NCBI GenBank assembly: GCA_002433485.1
Contig: DJIF01000030.1
Span: 15,277 to 54,876, forward strand
Origin: Deltaproteobacteria bacterium UBA6601
GTDB taxonomy: Bacteria; Myxococcota_A; UBA796; UBA9615
Direction: 5' to 3'
DNA: 39,600 bases
Shown: positions 24,454-33,000 of the stretch, piece after piece
How the letters are laid out: each line of letters opens with the position of its first letter
Numbering within the stretch: position 1 is the first letter of the stretch
The notes under the pieces: generated by a model
Told to the model about the DNA's origin: nothing
Seen by the model: only the letters and a program-made list of their open reading frames with translations
Database searches by the model: none
Translations under genes and position numbers: made by a program

Positions 24454-25836
24454 ATGATGCGTTTTCACCCGGTATTGATGGTTCTGTTGTTGTTGGCTGT
24501 GGCGAGCTGTTCTGACCAGAATTTTCGTTCTGGAAATCAGCCGCCGGCGGAGCTTCCGTTACTTCAACTCAATCCAGCGGAAGTTTCGGTTATGGGTTTT
24601 TGTACTGAAAGTGCTGAGACCAGCTTGGTGGTCACCAACATCGGCCGCGGTGACCTGCGCATGGGCGATGTAGAGATCGTCGGTGAAGGTTGGACGGTAG
24701 GCAACGTTGAGCTGCCGGCGACCATTCCACAGGACCAGAGCCTGTCGCTGCCCTTGCTGACTACCGGTGGCGCGGCGACCTTGAAGATCGTCAGTAATGA
24801 TCCCAATCATGATGAGATCTACGTTCCCCTGGAGTCGGCTCCTAATGCTCCACCGACGGTGGTGATCCTCGAGCCTTATGATGGCGCGGTGGTGGATGCT
24901 GGAGCCAACGACCTGCGTGCTCTGGTCAACGATGTGGAGGACCCTGACGAGAGCCTCCAGATCGCCTGGTCGGTGGACCCTGGTGGGCCGATCTGGGAGG
25001 GCACGCCGGATGCCAGCGGCGATGCTCAGTGTGTGTGGGAAGCCGGGCCAATTGAGGGGACCCAGCAGCTGACGCTGGTGGCGACCGACTCCTGCGATGC
25101 CGTGACCACCGAGACGATCAGCATCTGTCGCGGTCACATTACGGTTTATCAGAGCCTTGATGCCAGCACCTGGGAGTTTATGGGCAGCGCCGCGTGGGAC
25201 ACTGCAGAGGACCGTTTGCAGCTCACCAATGCCGAGGACACCTCGCAGGTCGGGGCGGCCTTTGAGACCGCTCAGGCGGTAACCGGCCGCACTGTGCAGA
25301 TCGACTTTTCCTTCTACATCGGCGACGGCAGCGGCGCAGATGGTTTCTCGTTGACCGCCCTCGATACCACCCGGATGGACACGGATGGTGATGGGCAGCC
25401 CAATTTCCTGGGGGGAGCAGGCTGCGCCATGGGCTTTGGCGGGAACTCCAACTGCACGACAGCACTATCGGACTGTGTCGGTTGCGGCCCGGCGCTGCCG
25501 GGTTGGTCCCTTGAGGTGGACACCTACTACAACCCTGAAGATGGGATCGACCCAACCGGTGAGGACCACCTCGGCTTTTACTTTGACGGCGACCTGCTCA
25601 ATCTAGCGGAGTGGGCCGTGTTGCCTGAAATGGAGGATACCGGCTGGCACCAGATGTCGGTGAATATTGAGGCGCCGCATCTGACCGTGAGCATCGATAA
25701 TGAGACCTACATCGACACCGACCTTGCCGGGCATTTTGATTTCCCCGCTTATGTGGGTTTTACCGCCGGTACCGGTGGCCAGACCAATGCGCACCTCATT
25801 GATGCGCTTACCGTCACCGAGTCGACCTGCAACTGA
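24454..25836 (+). CDS. Lipoprotein with Ig-like modules and a lectin-like C-terminal domain
   Basis: The product has 460 residues. A signal with lipobox VASC places the lipidated Cys at residue 19. The N-terminal module (LQLNPAEVSVMGFC, then SLVVTNIGRGDL, ATLKIVSNDPNHDEIYVPL) resembles ASH/choice-of-anchor-D type domains. A PKD/Ig-like unit follows (PPTVVILEPYDGAVVDAG). The C-terminal 230 residues (TVQIDFSFYIGDGSGADGFSLTAL, split around FSLTAL; GWSLEVDTYYN; DHLGFYFDGD; VGFTAGTGGQTN) match the legume-type lectin / concanavalin-like beta sandwich found in many secreted bacterial proteins. It is probably an outer-surface carbohydrate- or matrix-binding lipoprotein. ATG 24454 or 24457 fits the signal peptide; upstream in-frame codons do not. 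It ends three bases before the convergent MaoC stop. Confidence 0.8.
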   Translation: MMRFHPVLMVLLLLAVASCSDQNFRSGNQPPAELPLLQLNPAEVSVMGFCTESAETSLVVTNIGRGDLRMGDVEIVGEGWTVGNVELPATIPQDQSLSLPLLTTGGAATLKIVSNDPNHDEIYVPLESAPNAPPTVVILEPYDGAVVDAGANDLRALVNDVEDPDESLQIAWSVDPGGPIWEGTPDASGDAQCVWEAGPIEGTQQLTLVATDSCDAVTTETISICRGHITVYQSLDASTWEFMGSAAWDTAEDRLQLTNAEDTSQVGAAFETAQAVTGRTVQIDFSFYIGDGSGADGFSLTALDTTRMDTDGDGQPNFLGGAGCAMGFGGNSNCTTALSDCVGCGPALPGWSLEVDTYYNPEDGIDPTGEDHLGFYFDGDLLNLAEWAVLPEMEDTGWHQMSVNIEAPHLTVSIDNETYIDTDLAGHFDFPAYVGFTAGTGGQTNAHLIDALTVTESTCN

Positions 25837-25839
25837 GCT

Positions 25840-26652
25840 TCAGCTGTCTTCGGCCTCTCGTTCAAACGAGTACAGCAGCACACAGGAACCGCTGGATACC
25901 AGCGCACCATCGTCGGCCCCTTCGACCAGGAAGGGGATGGTGATGTAGGCGCCGATGGCGGAGGAGCGAACCTTGGTGCGGCCGCCCTGGATTCGGCAGA
26001 TGTAGTCCGTATCCAGCTCGATGGGGCGGTAGAACAAGCCCGACTGCCGCAGGTGGACCCAGGTGCCAGGTCGCTCTGGTTGCTGCCCTTTGAAGGCCTT
26101 CTCCAGGGCGCCGGTCATGCCCAGTAGGCAGGTCATGGAAGGCACGGCCTCATTCTCAGGGCAGCTCTCTGGCGCGGTGATTTCCTTGTATTCAGTCAAC
26201 TGGGCGCCGTCGACGCGGAAGACGTCGCCAACGATGTCGCCATCGTCGGCTTCGGTGGTTACCCCGCGCCCCAGCTCTGGTGGCGCATCGGCGATGCCAT
26301 AGGTGAAGTTGGCGGGACTCATTACCCGGTCGCCATTGCTCAGGGTTGCCTCTACTTTGACCTTGGTCCCGCCGTCGACTGCTTTGGGACTGCATGCCAT
26401 AGCGATCTGCTGCTGAGGCAATACCGGCTTGGCGAAGCGTACATCGAGGCCTTGCAGGACCGTTCCCGACGGAGCGGCCAGGTTGCCAGCCCGTGCGGCT
26501 GCGCCGATTACGCACATGCCATGGACGATGATGTCGGGGAAGCCAGCGCCCTTGGCGTGTTCGGGGTCGAGGTGAACCGGGTTGTAGTCGCCGGAGAGGC
26601 GGGCGAAGATCTGAGTGCAGCTGGTAGATGGGGTCCAGTTGGTGGTGCTCAT
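25840..26652 (-). CDS. MaoC-like (R)-enoyl-CoA hydratase, double hot-dog
   Basis: The 270-residue length fits a two-hot-dog hydratase. The catalytic motif is at residues 20-30: SGDYNPVHLDP, with D22 and H27, followed by GFPDIIVHGMCVIGAA, the usual second part of the MaoC signature. The C-terminal half (HLRQSGLFYRPIELDTDYI) is the second, degenerate hot-dog. Enzymes of this type hydrate trans-2-enoyl-CoA to (R)-3-hydroxyacyl-CoA in beta-oxidation, PHA supply or related routes; the acyl substrate is not evident. AGAGGA lies upstream of the ATG. No other acyl-CoA gene is adjacent. The upstream lipoprotein gene is on the same strand, 17 bases away, so the two may share a transcript. Confidence 0.85.
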   Translation of the reverse strand: MSTTNWTPSTSCTQIFARLSGDYNPVHLDPEHAKGAGFPDIIVHGMCVIGAAARAGNLAAPSGTVLQGLDVRFAKPVLPQQQIAMACSPKAVDGGTKVKVEATLSNGDRVMSPANFTYGIADAPPELGRGVTTEADDGDIVGDVFRVDGAQLTEYKEITAPESCPENEAVPSMTCLLGMTGALEKAFKGQQPERPGTWVHLRQSGLFYRPIELDTDYICRIQGGRTKVRSSAIGAYITIPFLVEGADDGALVSSGSCVLLYSFEREAEDS

Positions 26653-26669
26653 GGAGTTTCCTCTCGATG

Positions 26670-27686
26670 CTAAGGGGTGCCTGGCGGTGGCGGTACGTTG
26701 GTCGGGCCCATGAAGGCAATGACGCCTTCGTTAAACGGATTTGCAGAGATGTGTCCGCCTACCATCATCAGGTTGCCGTCAGCGTCGGCCCAGCAGGCGT
26801 GATAGTCCTGTAGCGTCAACAGCTCCATAGTGCTGGTCCAGGCCTCTGCTTCAGGGTCGAAGTGGTGCCAGCTGCCCTGAGCGCCGGCCGCATAGAGTTG
26901 GTTGCCGCCGGTACACACGCCGTTGACCTGTGGCTGGAAGCTGGGGCTGTAGTCGACCCAGCTGTCACCGTGTCGGTGCACGATGGTGGCCAGACCGAGG
27001 CCACCGACGGCGACCGCTCCTTCAGCTCGAGCCTTAACGGTAAACAGAGATGCGCTGCCTGCTCCGGTCTCGGTGGGGTTGAGGCGGGTCCCGTCCCAGT
27101 GCATGGCAATGCCTCTGCTGCCGACGATCCACAGGTCATCGGCGGCGGTTCCATCGACCTTGAAGTAGAGGGTTCCGCTCTCAGCCTCGGTCAGCACAGC
27201 TTCGTTGTGTTCGGCCCACTGACCGTCCTGGCGGCGCCAGACGCTGCCGTTGCCGTCCGCACCGAGGCTGCCACCGACGACCCACAGGTCGCTGCTGTCG
27301 GCGCCCCAGACTCCGAAGAAGGTGATCTCTGCTGCTGGGCCATTGATGCGCTGAAAGCTGTTTGAGCTGCGGTCGTACTCCAGGATCAGTCCGTCAGAAC
27401 CCACCAGGATGACCTCCTGCTCGAAGGGCTGTACCCACCAGATGTCGCCGCTGTGCCCGGTATCATGGCGCGTCCAGCTGAGATTTCGGCCCTGTTCACC
27501 CTGCAGTTGCAGCACTACCGGCCCGCTGCCCTGGTCCGCGCCCACTACCCAGAGGTCGTCCATTTCCCCCTGCACCGAAAAGAAGGCCTCGGCCTGGCCC
27601 GAGGTGAGCAGGCTCAGTTCACTCTCACAGGCAGCGCATAGGGATAAGATCATGAAGCTGATCAGCAGCTGGCGGGCTGTAGCCAT
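26670..27686 (-). CDS. Lipoprotein with beta-propeller-like repeats
   Basis: The 338-residue product starts with a lipoprotein signal ending LCAAC (Cys20). The mature part has repeating strands with a WG-x-x-x-S/D-LWVVG pattern: MDDLWVVGADQG, DIWWVQPF, VWGADSSDLWVVGG, ADDLWIVGSRG, then VAVGGLG and LYAAGAQGSW. This kind of repeat is common in secreted propeller-like proteins of Myxococcota-type genomes. It ends in a Pro-rich tail (VPPPPGTP). Binding partner and function are unknown. The ATG is preceded by GGAGA inside one arm of a perfect inverted repeat, described separately. It lies directly upstream of the MaoC gene. Confidence 0.75.
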   Translation of the reverse strand: MATARQLLISFMILSLCAACESELSLLTSGQAEAFFSVQGEMDDLWVVGADQGSGPVVLQLQGEQGRNLSWTRHDTGHSGDIWWVQPFEQEVILVGSDGLILEYDRSSNSFQRINGPAAEITFFGVWGADSSDLWVVGGSLGADGNGSVWRRQDGQWAEHNEAVLTEAESGTLYFKVDGTAADDLWIVGSRGIAMHWDGTRLNPTETGAGSASLFTVKARAEGAVAVGGLGLATIVHRHGDSWVDYSPSFQPQVNGVCTGGNQLYAAGAQGSWHHFDPEAEAWTSTMELLTLQDYHACWADADGNLMMVGGHISANPFNEGVIAFMGPTNVPPPPGTP

Positions 27687-27765
27687 GCGGTCTCCGGCAC
27701 CGAATAACTGGTGCAGTTAAGGGGCTGCGAGTATAGCCCCGCAGCGGCTGTATACACGGAGACCG
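27684..27765 (-). promoter_or_regulatory. Nested inverted repeats covering the lipoprotein ribosome binding site
   Basis: Read on the minus strand, CGGTCTCCG (27765-27757) can pair perfectly with CGGAGACCG (27696-27688), which contains the GGAGA ribosome binding site just before the ATG. Inside are GGGGCT/AGCCCC (27740-27721, loop of 8) and AACTG/CAGTT (loop of 3, 27718-27706). The palindrome TGTATACA is at 27749-27756. Together they could form a three-way junction that hides the ribosome binding site, if transcription starts upstream of 27765. A TATACT at 27735-27730 without a good -35 box is a rival reading as a promoter core. Confidence 0.45.
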
Positions 27766-27849
27766 GGTTGGACGCTGCGAAAAGCGCTGCTCTTGTCGCA
27801 CCAGGGCCTCCCTCGACCGGGCAGCTTTGAGGTAGATTGTGCGCTGGAC

Positions 27850-29511
27850 ATGAGCAAAGCCCACCTGATCCCGGAACATGCACCCCTCGAGCGCCACGCC
27901 GTTGGTGCGTTGAGCACGGTTGGGCGGCATCCTGACAACACCATTGAGGTGCACGACCGCTCAGTCTCCAAGTTTCATGCGCAGATTCAGCGCAGCCAGG
28001 AGGGCGTCTATAGCCTCAAGGATATGGGCAGCCGCAACGGCACCTATGTAAATGGTGAGCGGGTAGCTGAGCGCGACATTGTGAACGGTGATGAAGTGGT
28101 GTTCGGTACGGTCCGCTTCCGCTTCCGCGCGGAGCGTCCCAGTACCGGCATTACCCCGGTGATGCGAGAGATGGGCACGCCGCCTTCTGGCGGCGGGGTG
28201 ACGATGCTTGGGCCGGTGCCAGGGTCAGCGCCGTCCAAGGTCTCGCTGATTGCCAGCGAACCGGCCATTCAGGTCGCGGACTCCTTTGCCGGTGAGCAGG
28301 ACCGGTTCCTGCCTGGTGATCAGATTCAGAATGCCGACGCCTTGCGGCGGGACTATGACAAGCTGCGTATCGCCCACGAACTCAATGCCGCACTCAGAAT
28401 GGACCTGGACGTTGATGAGATGCTTCGTGCCATCGCTGAGCGTAGCTTTGAGCTTATCTCTGCAGATCGCTGTGCGATCTTGTTGATGTGTGAAGATGGC
28501 GAGACCCTCGAGCCGCGAATGGTCATGGAGCGCGGTGGCGGTGAACTTAAGGACGCAATCCGCTTGAGCCAGACGGTCCTGGATCAGGTGATCTCGAACC
28601 GCAAGGCGATCCTGTGCACCGACGCCAGTGCTGATGGCCGCTTCGAGTCGTCGAAGTCGATTCTCGCCCTGTCGATGCGCTCTGCCATGTGCGTGCCCCT
28701 GCTGTATGAGGATGAGTTGTTTGGAGCGATGCATGTGGACAGCCTGCAGCAGGCTCGGGCTTTCTCGCAGAAAGATCTCAAGCTTTTCACCTCTATCGCT
28801 AATCAAACCGCAGTTGCTCTTAAGAACGCGTCTTTGATGCAGCAGGTGCAGGAGGAGAGTGAACAGCGCGCCAGGCTGGGTCGGCTGTTGTCTCCCAATC
28901 TGGTCGAGGAGGTCGTCTCGGGCAAGCTGGACCTGGTGCAGGGCGGCGAGATGCGACGGGTCGCCATGATGTTTACTGATATCCGCGGCTTCACTCGGAT
29001 GTCCGACATGATGACTGCCGAGCAGGTCACCCACATGCTCAATGAGTACTTTGAAGTGATGGTTGAGGTGCTGTTTAAGCTTGGCGGCACCCTCGATAAG
29101 TATATGGGCGATGGAATGATGGCTTTGTTTGGGGTGCCCCGCGATGACCCTCAGGCCTCGCTGCAGGCGGTTCGCTGTGGCTTGGAGATGCAGACTGCGC
29201 TGCGCTCCCTGAATCGGGCTCGTCAGGCTCGCGGTGATCGTGAGATCAGTATTGGCATCGGTATCAACGTGGGTGAGGTCACCTGGGGGCCCATTGGCTC
29301 CCATGAGACTATGGACTACACGGTGATCGGTGACGAAGTGAACGTGGCGGCGCGCTTGTGCTCCATGGCGCCGCCGGGTGAGGTGATCATCTCTCGGTCG
29401 ATGTTTGAGGATGTCGGTGATTACATGCGAGTAGAGGCCCTTGAACCGGCGGTCTTGAAAGGCAAGCCCGAGCCTGTACCGGTATATCGGGTCATCGGTC
29501 CGGCTGCTTGA
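27850..29511 (+). CDS. FHA-GAF-class III adenylate cyclase
   Basis: From ATG 27850 the protein has 553 residues. An FHA domain (about 15-95) shows GRHPDN, SVSKFHA and SRNGTYVNG, the phosphothreonine-binding loops. A GAF domain (about 175-335) follows the HELNAALRMDLDVDEML linker. The class III cyclase domain starts near 370: FTDIRGF with the first metal Asp, LDKYMGDGMMALFG with Lys and second Asp, then DYTVIGDEVNVAARL carrying the adenine-contacting Asp and the Asn/Arg transition-state pair. The protein is soluble and should make cAMP in response to a GAF ligand and to phosphorylated partners, perhaps targets of the window's Ser/Thr kinases (inference). The start lacks a strong Shine-Dalgarno sequence. 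Its last 20 bases overlap the ATL gene on the other strand. Confidence 0.9.
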   Translation: MSKAHLIPEHAPLERHAVGALSTVGRHPDNTIEVHDRSVSKFHAQIQRSQEGVYSLKDMGSRNGTYVNGERVAERDIVNGDEVVFGTVRFRFRAERPSTGITPVMREMGTPPSGGGVTMLGPVPGSAPSKVSLIASEPAIQVADSFAGEQDRFLPGDQIQNADALRRDYDKLRIAHELNAALRMDLDVDEMLRAIAERSFELISADRCAILLMCEDGETLEPRMVMERGGGELKDAIRLSQTVLDQVISNRKAILCTDASADGRFESSKSILALSMRSAMCVPLLYEDELFGAMHVDSLQQARAFSQKDLKLFTSIANQTAVALKNASLMQQVQEESEQRARLGRLLSPNLVEEVVSGKLDLVQGGEMRRVAMMFTDIRGFTRMSDMMTAEQVTHMLNEYFEVMVEVLFKLGGTLDKYMGDGMMALFGVPRDDPQASLQAVRCGLEMQTALRSLNRARQARGDREISIGIGINVGEVTWGPIGSHETMDYTVIGDEVNVAARLCSMAPPGEVIISRSMFEDVGDYMRVEALEPAVLKGKPEPVPVYRVIGPAA

Positions 29512-29884
29512 TTGGTACCTGATCGATCTGGTCGACAAAGGACCAGCGGTGCCGTCTGAGATCGCAGAATCCGTGCTCGTCAAACAGGACGCCCTCTGCT
29601 TCCAGGCGCTGCAACTGTTTTTCGGCCCGTTCCAGATCGCCTCGGTAGCTGATCGCGCCTTGGGCGTTAATGATGCGATGCCAGGGGATGGTCTGATGCT
29701 CAGGGTGAAGTTCGGGGGCCAGGGACGACAGCGCCCAGCCTATCTGCCGCGCCAGTCGCGGCGAGCCCAGCACGCTACCGATGTCGCCGTAGGTAGCCAC
29801 ATAGCCCGCCGGCACCTGGCAGACCGCGGCGAAGACCCGCTGATGGAACGGCTGGCTGCGATCTTGTGGGTCGATGAAGTGCAT
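29492..29884 (-). CDS. Alkyltransferase-like (ATL) DNA damage-recognition protein
   Basis: This 130-residue protein matches the DNA-binding domain of O6-alkylguanine-DNA alkyltransferases: FHQRVFAAVCQVPAGYVATYGDIG, split around VPAGYV, carries the usual helix and wing, and the active-site motif reads IPWHRII instead of IPCHRVI. Trp in place of the acceptor Cys defines ATL proteins, which bind O6-alkylguanine without removing it and route lesions to nucleotide-excision repair (family knowledge). A C-terminal extension of about 35 residues (HGFCDLRRHRWSF) lies beyond the core. The 3' end overlaps the adenylate cyclase gene by 20 bases in antisense. Confidence 0.9.
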   Translation of the reverse strand: MHFIDPQDRSQPFHQRVFAAVCQVPAGYVATYGDIGSVLGSPRLARQIGWALSSLAPELHPEHQTIPWHRIINAQGAISYRGDLERAEKQLQRLEAEGVLFDEHGFCDLRRHRWSFVDQIDQVPIKQPDR

Positions 29885-30009
29885 GGCTCAGTAGGCGGAG
29901 GCTGGCAAGGTCACAGCATGGTGTGCACGACAGGCTGTAGCTTGGATTGTCGCAGGCTTGATGGGCGTTCAGCAAGGCTGTGCTTGGTAGCGGCGGGAGG
30001 ACCTGTGTC

Positions 30010-33000
30010 ATGAGCGGCTGGCAGCTTGCTGTGGATCAGGGCGGCACCTTTACCGATGTGGTGGCCATCGCTCCTGATGGCAGCCGCCATCTGCGTAAGG
30101 TCCTCTCCAGTGCCGGTCCAGCGCAGGTGGCCGGAGCCGTCTTGGCCGAGCTTGCGGCTGGCCAGAGCCCAGAGTCCCTAAGGGTTGGCACTACCATCGC
30201 GACCAACGCGATGCTGACCGGTGCTGGGGCGGCGGTGGGCTTGTTGGTCAGCCGCGGCTTCGCTGACGCTTTGATCATTGGCCATCAGCAGCGGGCTGAG
30301 ATCTTTGAGCTGTTTCCCGCAAGCGGCCGCCTGGATCCTCTGACCAGCAGTGTCGTTGAGGTCGACGAACGGGTGCTCTTTAGCGGTGAGGTCGAGCGAG
30401 AGCTGAATCGGCAGGAACTGCTCGTTGACCTGGTGCGGCTCCGCGACGCGGGGGTCGACTCGCTGGCGGTGGGTCTGGTGCACTCTTACCTTTACCCCCG
30501 CCATGAGCTGGAGATCGCTGAGCTTGCTAAGTCACTGGGCTTCACCAATATCAGTCTCTCCCATTGTGTATTGCCGCGCTGCGGCCTCGTCGATCGGCTC
30601 GGTACAACTGTCGCAGATGCCTTTCTGGCCCCGGTGCTGGCAGCCTATGTTGAGCAGCTCATCGGGCAGCTCCCTGCTGGCACTGAGCTGCGTTTGTTTA
30701 AGTCTTCGGGTGGGCTGTCCCAACCGGCTGACCTGCTGGCAGTTGATGCAGTGCTTTCGGGGCCCGCCGGGGGCGCGGTGGCTTGTGCCGAGCTTGCTGG
30801 TGAACTCGGCTTGGCGGCAGTGATCGGCTTGGATATGGGAGGTACCTCTTCAGACGTTTGCCGCTGGGCTGGCGCGCTTGAGATCCGGGATCGGGTCGAG
30901 CTCGCAGGCCGGGAGATTCACTGTCAGGCGGTTGATGTAGTCACCGTGGCGGCCGGTGGTGGTTCGTTGCTGACGCGGCGCATGGGCCGACTGCAGGTCG
31001 GGCCGGGCTCGGCAGGCTCGCGGCCTGGGCCGGCCTGTTATGGTGCTGGTGGTCCCGCTGCCCTGACCGACGCCAATCTGGTTCTGGGCCGTCTGCAGGT
31101 TGATCGTTTTCCGCACAGCTTTGGTCCGTCTGGAGCAGCGGCTCTCGATCCAGAGGCCTCCGCGCGGGCGCTGCTGGACTGTGCTGGGGCTGAAGAGGTT
31201 GAACTCCTCGAGCTGGCCGCCGGCTTTGTTGCGATTGCCAATCAGCGCATGGCGGAGGCCATCAGCGAGGTGTCTACCGCCAGAGGGCATGACCCCAGAG
31301 AACATGCCCTGATTGCCTTTGGCGGAGCTGCGGCTCAGCATGTCTGTGCGGTCGCAGAGCAGCTCGGGATCGGCCACGTGGTGTTGCCTCCTATGGCCGG
31401 TTTGTTGTCCGCATGGGGTATATCCAGGGCCAAGCTTCATGCCAGTCGTCGCCAGGCTGTTGACCTGGTCTGGTCTGCAGAGGAATTGCTTCAGCTAGCT
31501 CCCCGACTGGCCGAGCTGGAGGAGGAAGTTCGCTCTGAGCTGATCAGTGCAGGCGCCAACTCCGAGCGACTGTCGGCCAGGATTCGCTATCTTTTGCGCT
31601 ATGAGGGCTCGGATACGGAGCTGCTTAGTGAGGATCTGCAAGATTTTCTGCGGCGTCATGCTCAGCTCTTTGGTTTGGTCCGAGAGGGTCGAACCGTAGA
31701 GCTTCGGGCGATCCAGGTGGACTGCTGGGAGCTGGCGGCTGAGCAGCTGGGTGCGGCGCTGGTCGGCGGTCTAGGATCGTCCCATCGACTGCCCCCCGAG
31801 CGGCGCAGGATTGGCTTTGTTGACGGCCTTGGCCGATTGCAGATGCTTGACGCCAGGGTGGTTGATGCTGAGTCGTTGGCGATAGGACAGGTGCTTTGTG
31901 GTCCGGCCCTGGTCTCCTCCGCTTTTACTACCTTGCTGGTGGACCCCGGCTGGCAGTTGGACCGCGGCAGTTCCGGTGAGTTCAATCTTCGCTGGTTGGG
32001 CCGGCAGGGGGAGACTACGGACGAGCCGCAACCGCCGAGCGTGGACAGCGCGCTTAAACTTGAGCTGGGTTATCGCCGTCTGCAGTCCATGGTCACCCGC
32101 ATGGGTGAGCTGCTGCGGAGGGTGGCCTGGTCAACCAACATCAAGGAGCGGCTCGACTTCTCCTGTGCGGTCTTCGACGGGTCCGGTCAGCTGGTCTCGA
32201 ACGCTCCGCATATCCCGGTGCACCTGGGAGCAATGGGGGCAACCGTGCGGCACTTATTGAGTCGTCCGGATCGGCTGCTTGCCGATGGTCAGTGCTGGGC
32301 TGTCAACGATCCTTCGGCCGGTGGCTCCCACCTTCCTGACATCACCGTGATAACGCCGGTCTTTTTTGGTCAGCGCCGCCCTCAAGCCTTTGTTGCCTGT
32401 CGCGCGCATCACGCTGATGTGGGGGGAGTGAGCCCTGGCTCAATGCCGCCTTTTTCACGGCAGCTTGTCGAGGAGGGGGTGTTGCTTGATGCGGTGCTGG
32501 TGGCTGATGCTGAAGGCCTTCGCCCGGAGCCGGTTCGCTCGCTGCTGTGCGGCGGTCCACACCCCTCGCGACGTCCCGATCAGTGCCTCGCGGACCTGGC
32601 TGCTCAGGTGCGTGCTAACCAACTCGGCGTTGGTTTGCTCAATGACTGGGTGCAAGTGGCTTCGTTGGACTCCTTGCGGCAGGACATGGCTGCGATTTTG
32701 GACAACGGTCGCGCCAGCGTTCAGCGCTTGCTCCAGGAACTTGAGCTGAACAAGGGCTGTTTTTCCTGCGCCATGGATGATGGCAGCCCGGTCTGCGTGT
32801 CGCTGCAGATAGCAGCCGATGGCGATGGCCGGCACCGCCTGACGGTGGACTTTGAAGGGACTGCTGACGCCAGTGCGGGGAATCTGAATGCTCCTCCAGC
32901 GGTGGTGATAGCGGCGACGATTTACGTGCTTCGGGCCCTGATTGGTGAGGACATTCCCTTGAGCGATGGTTGTCTTCGTGATGTGGAATTGCGGGTGCCC

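Noticed and set aside
28225..29583. Long antisense open frame (452 codons) across the adenylate cyclase gene
   Set aside because: It is a His/Leu/Arg-rich shadow of the cyclase and GAF coding sequence with no family features.
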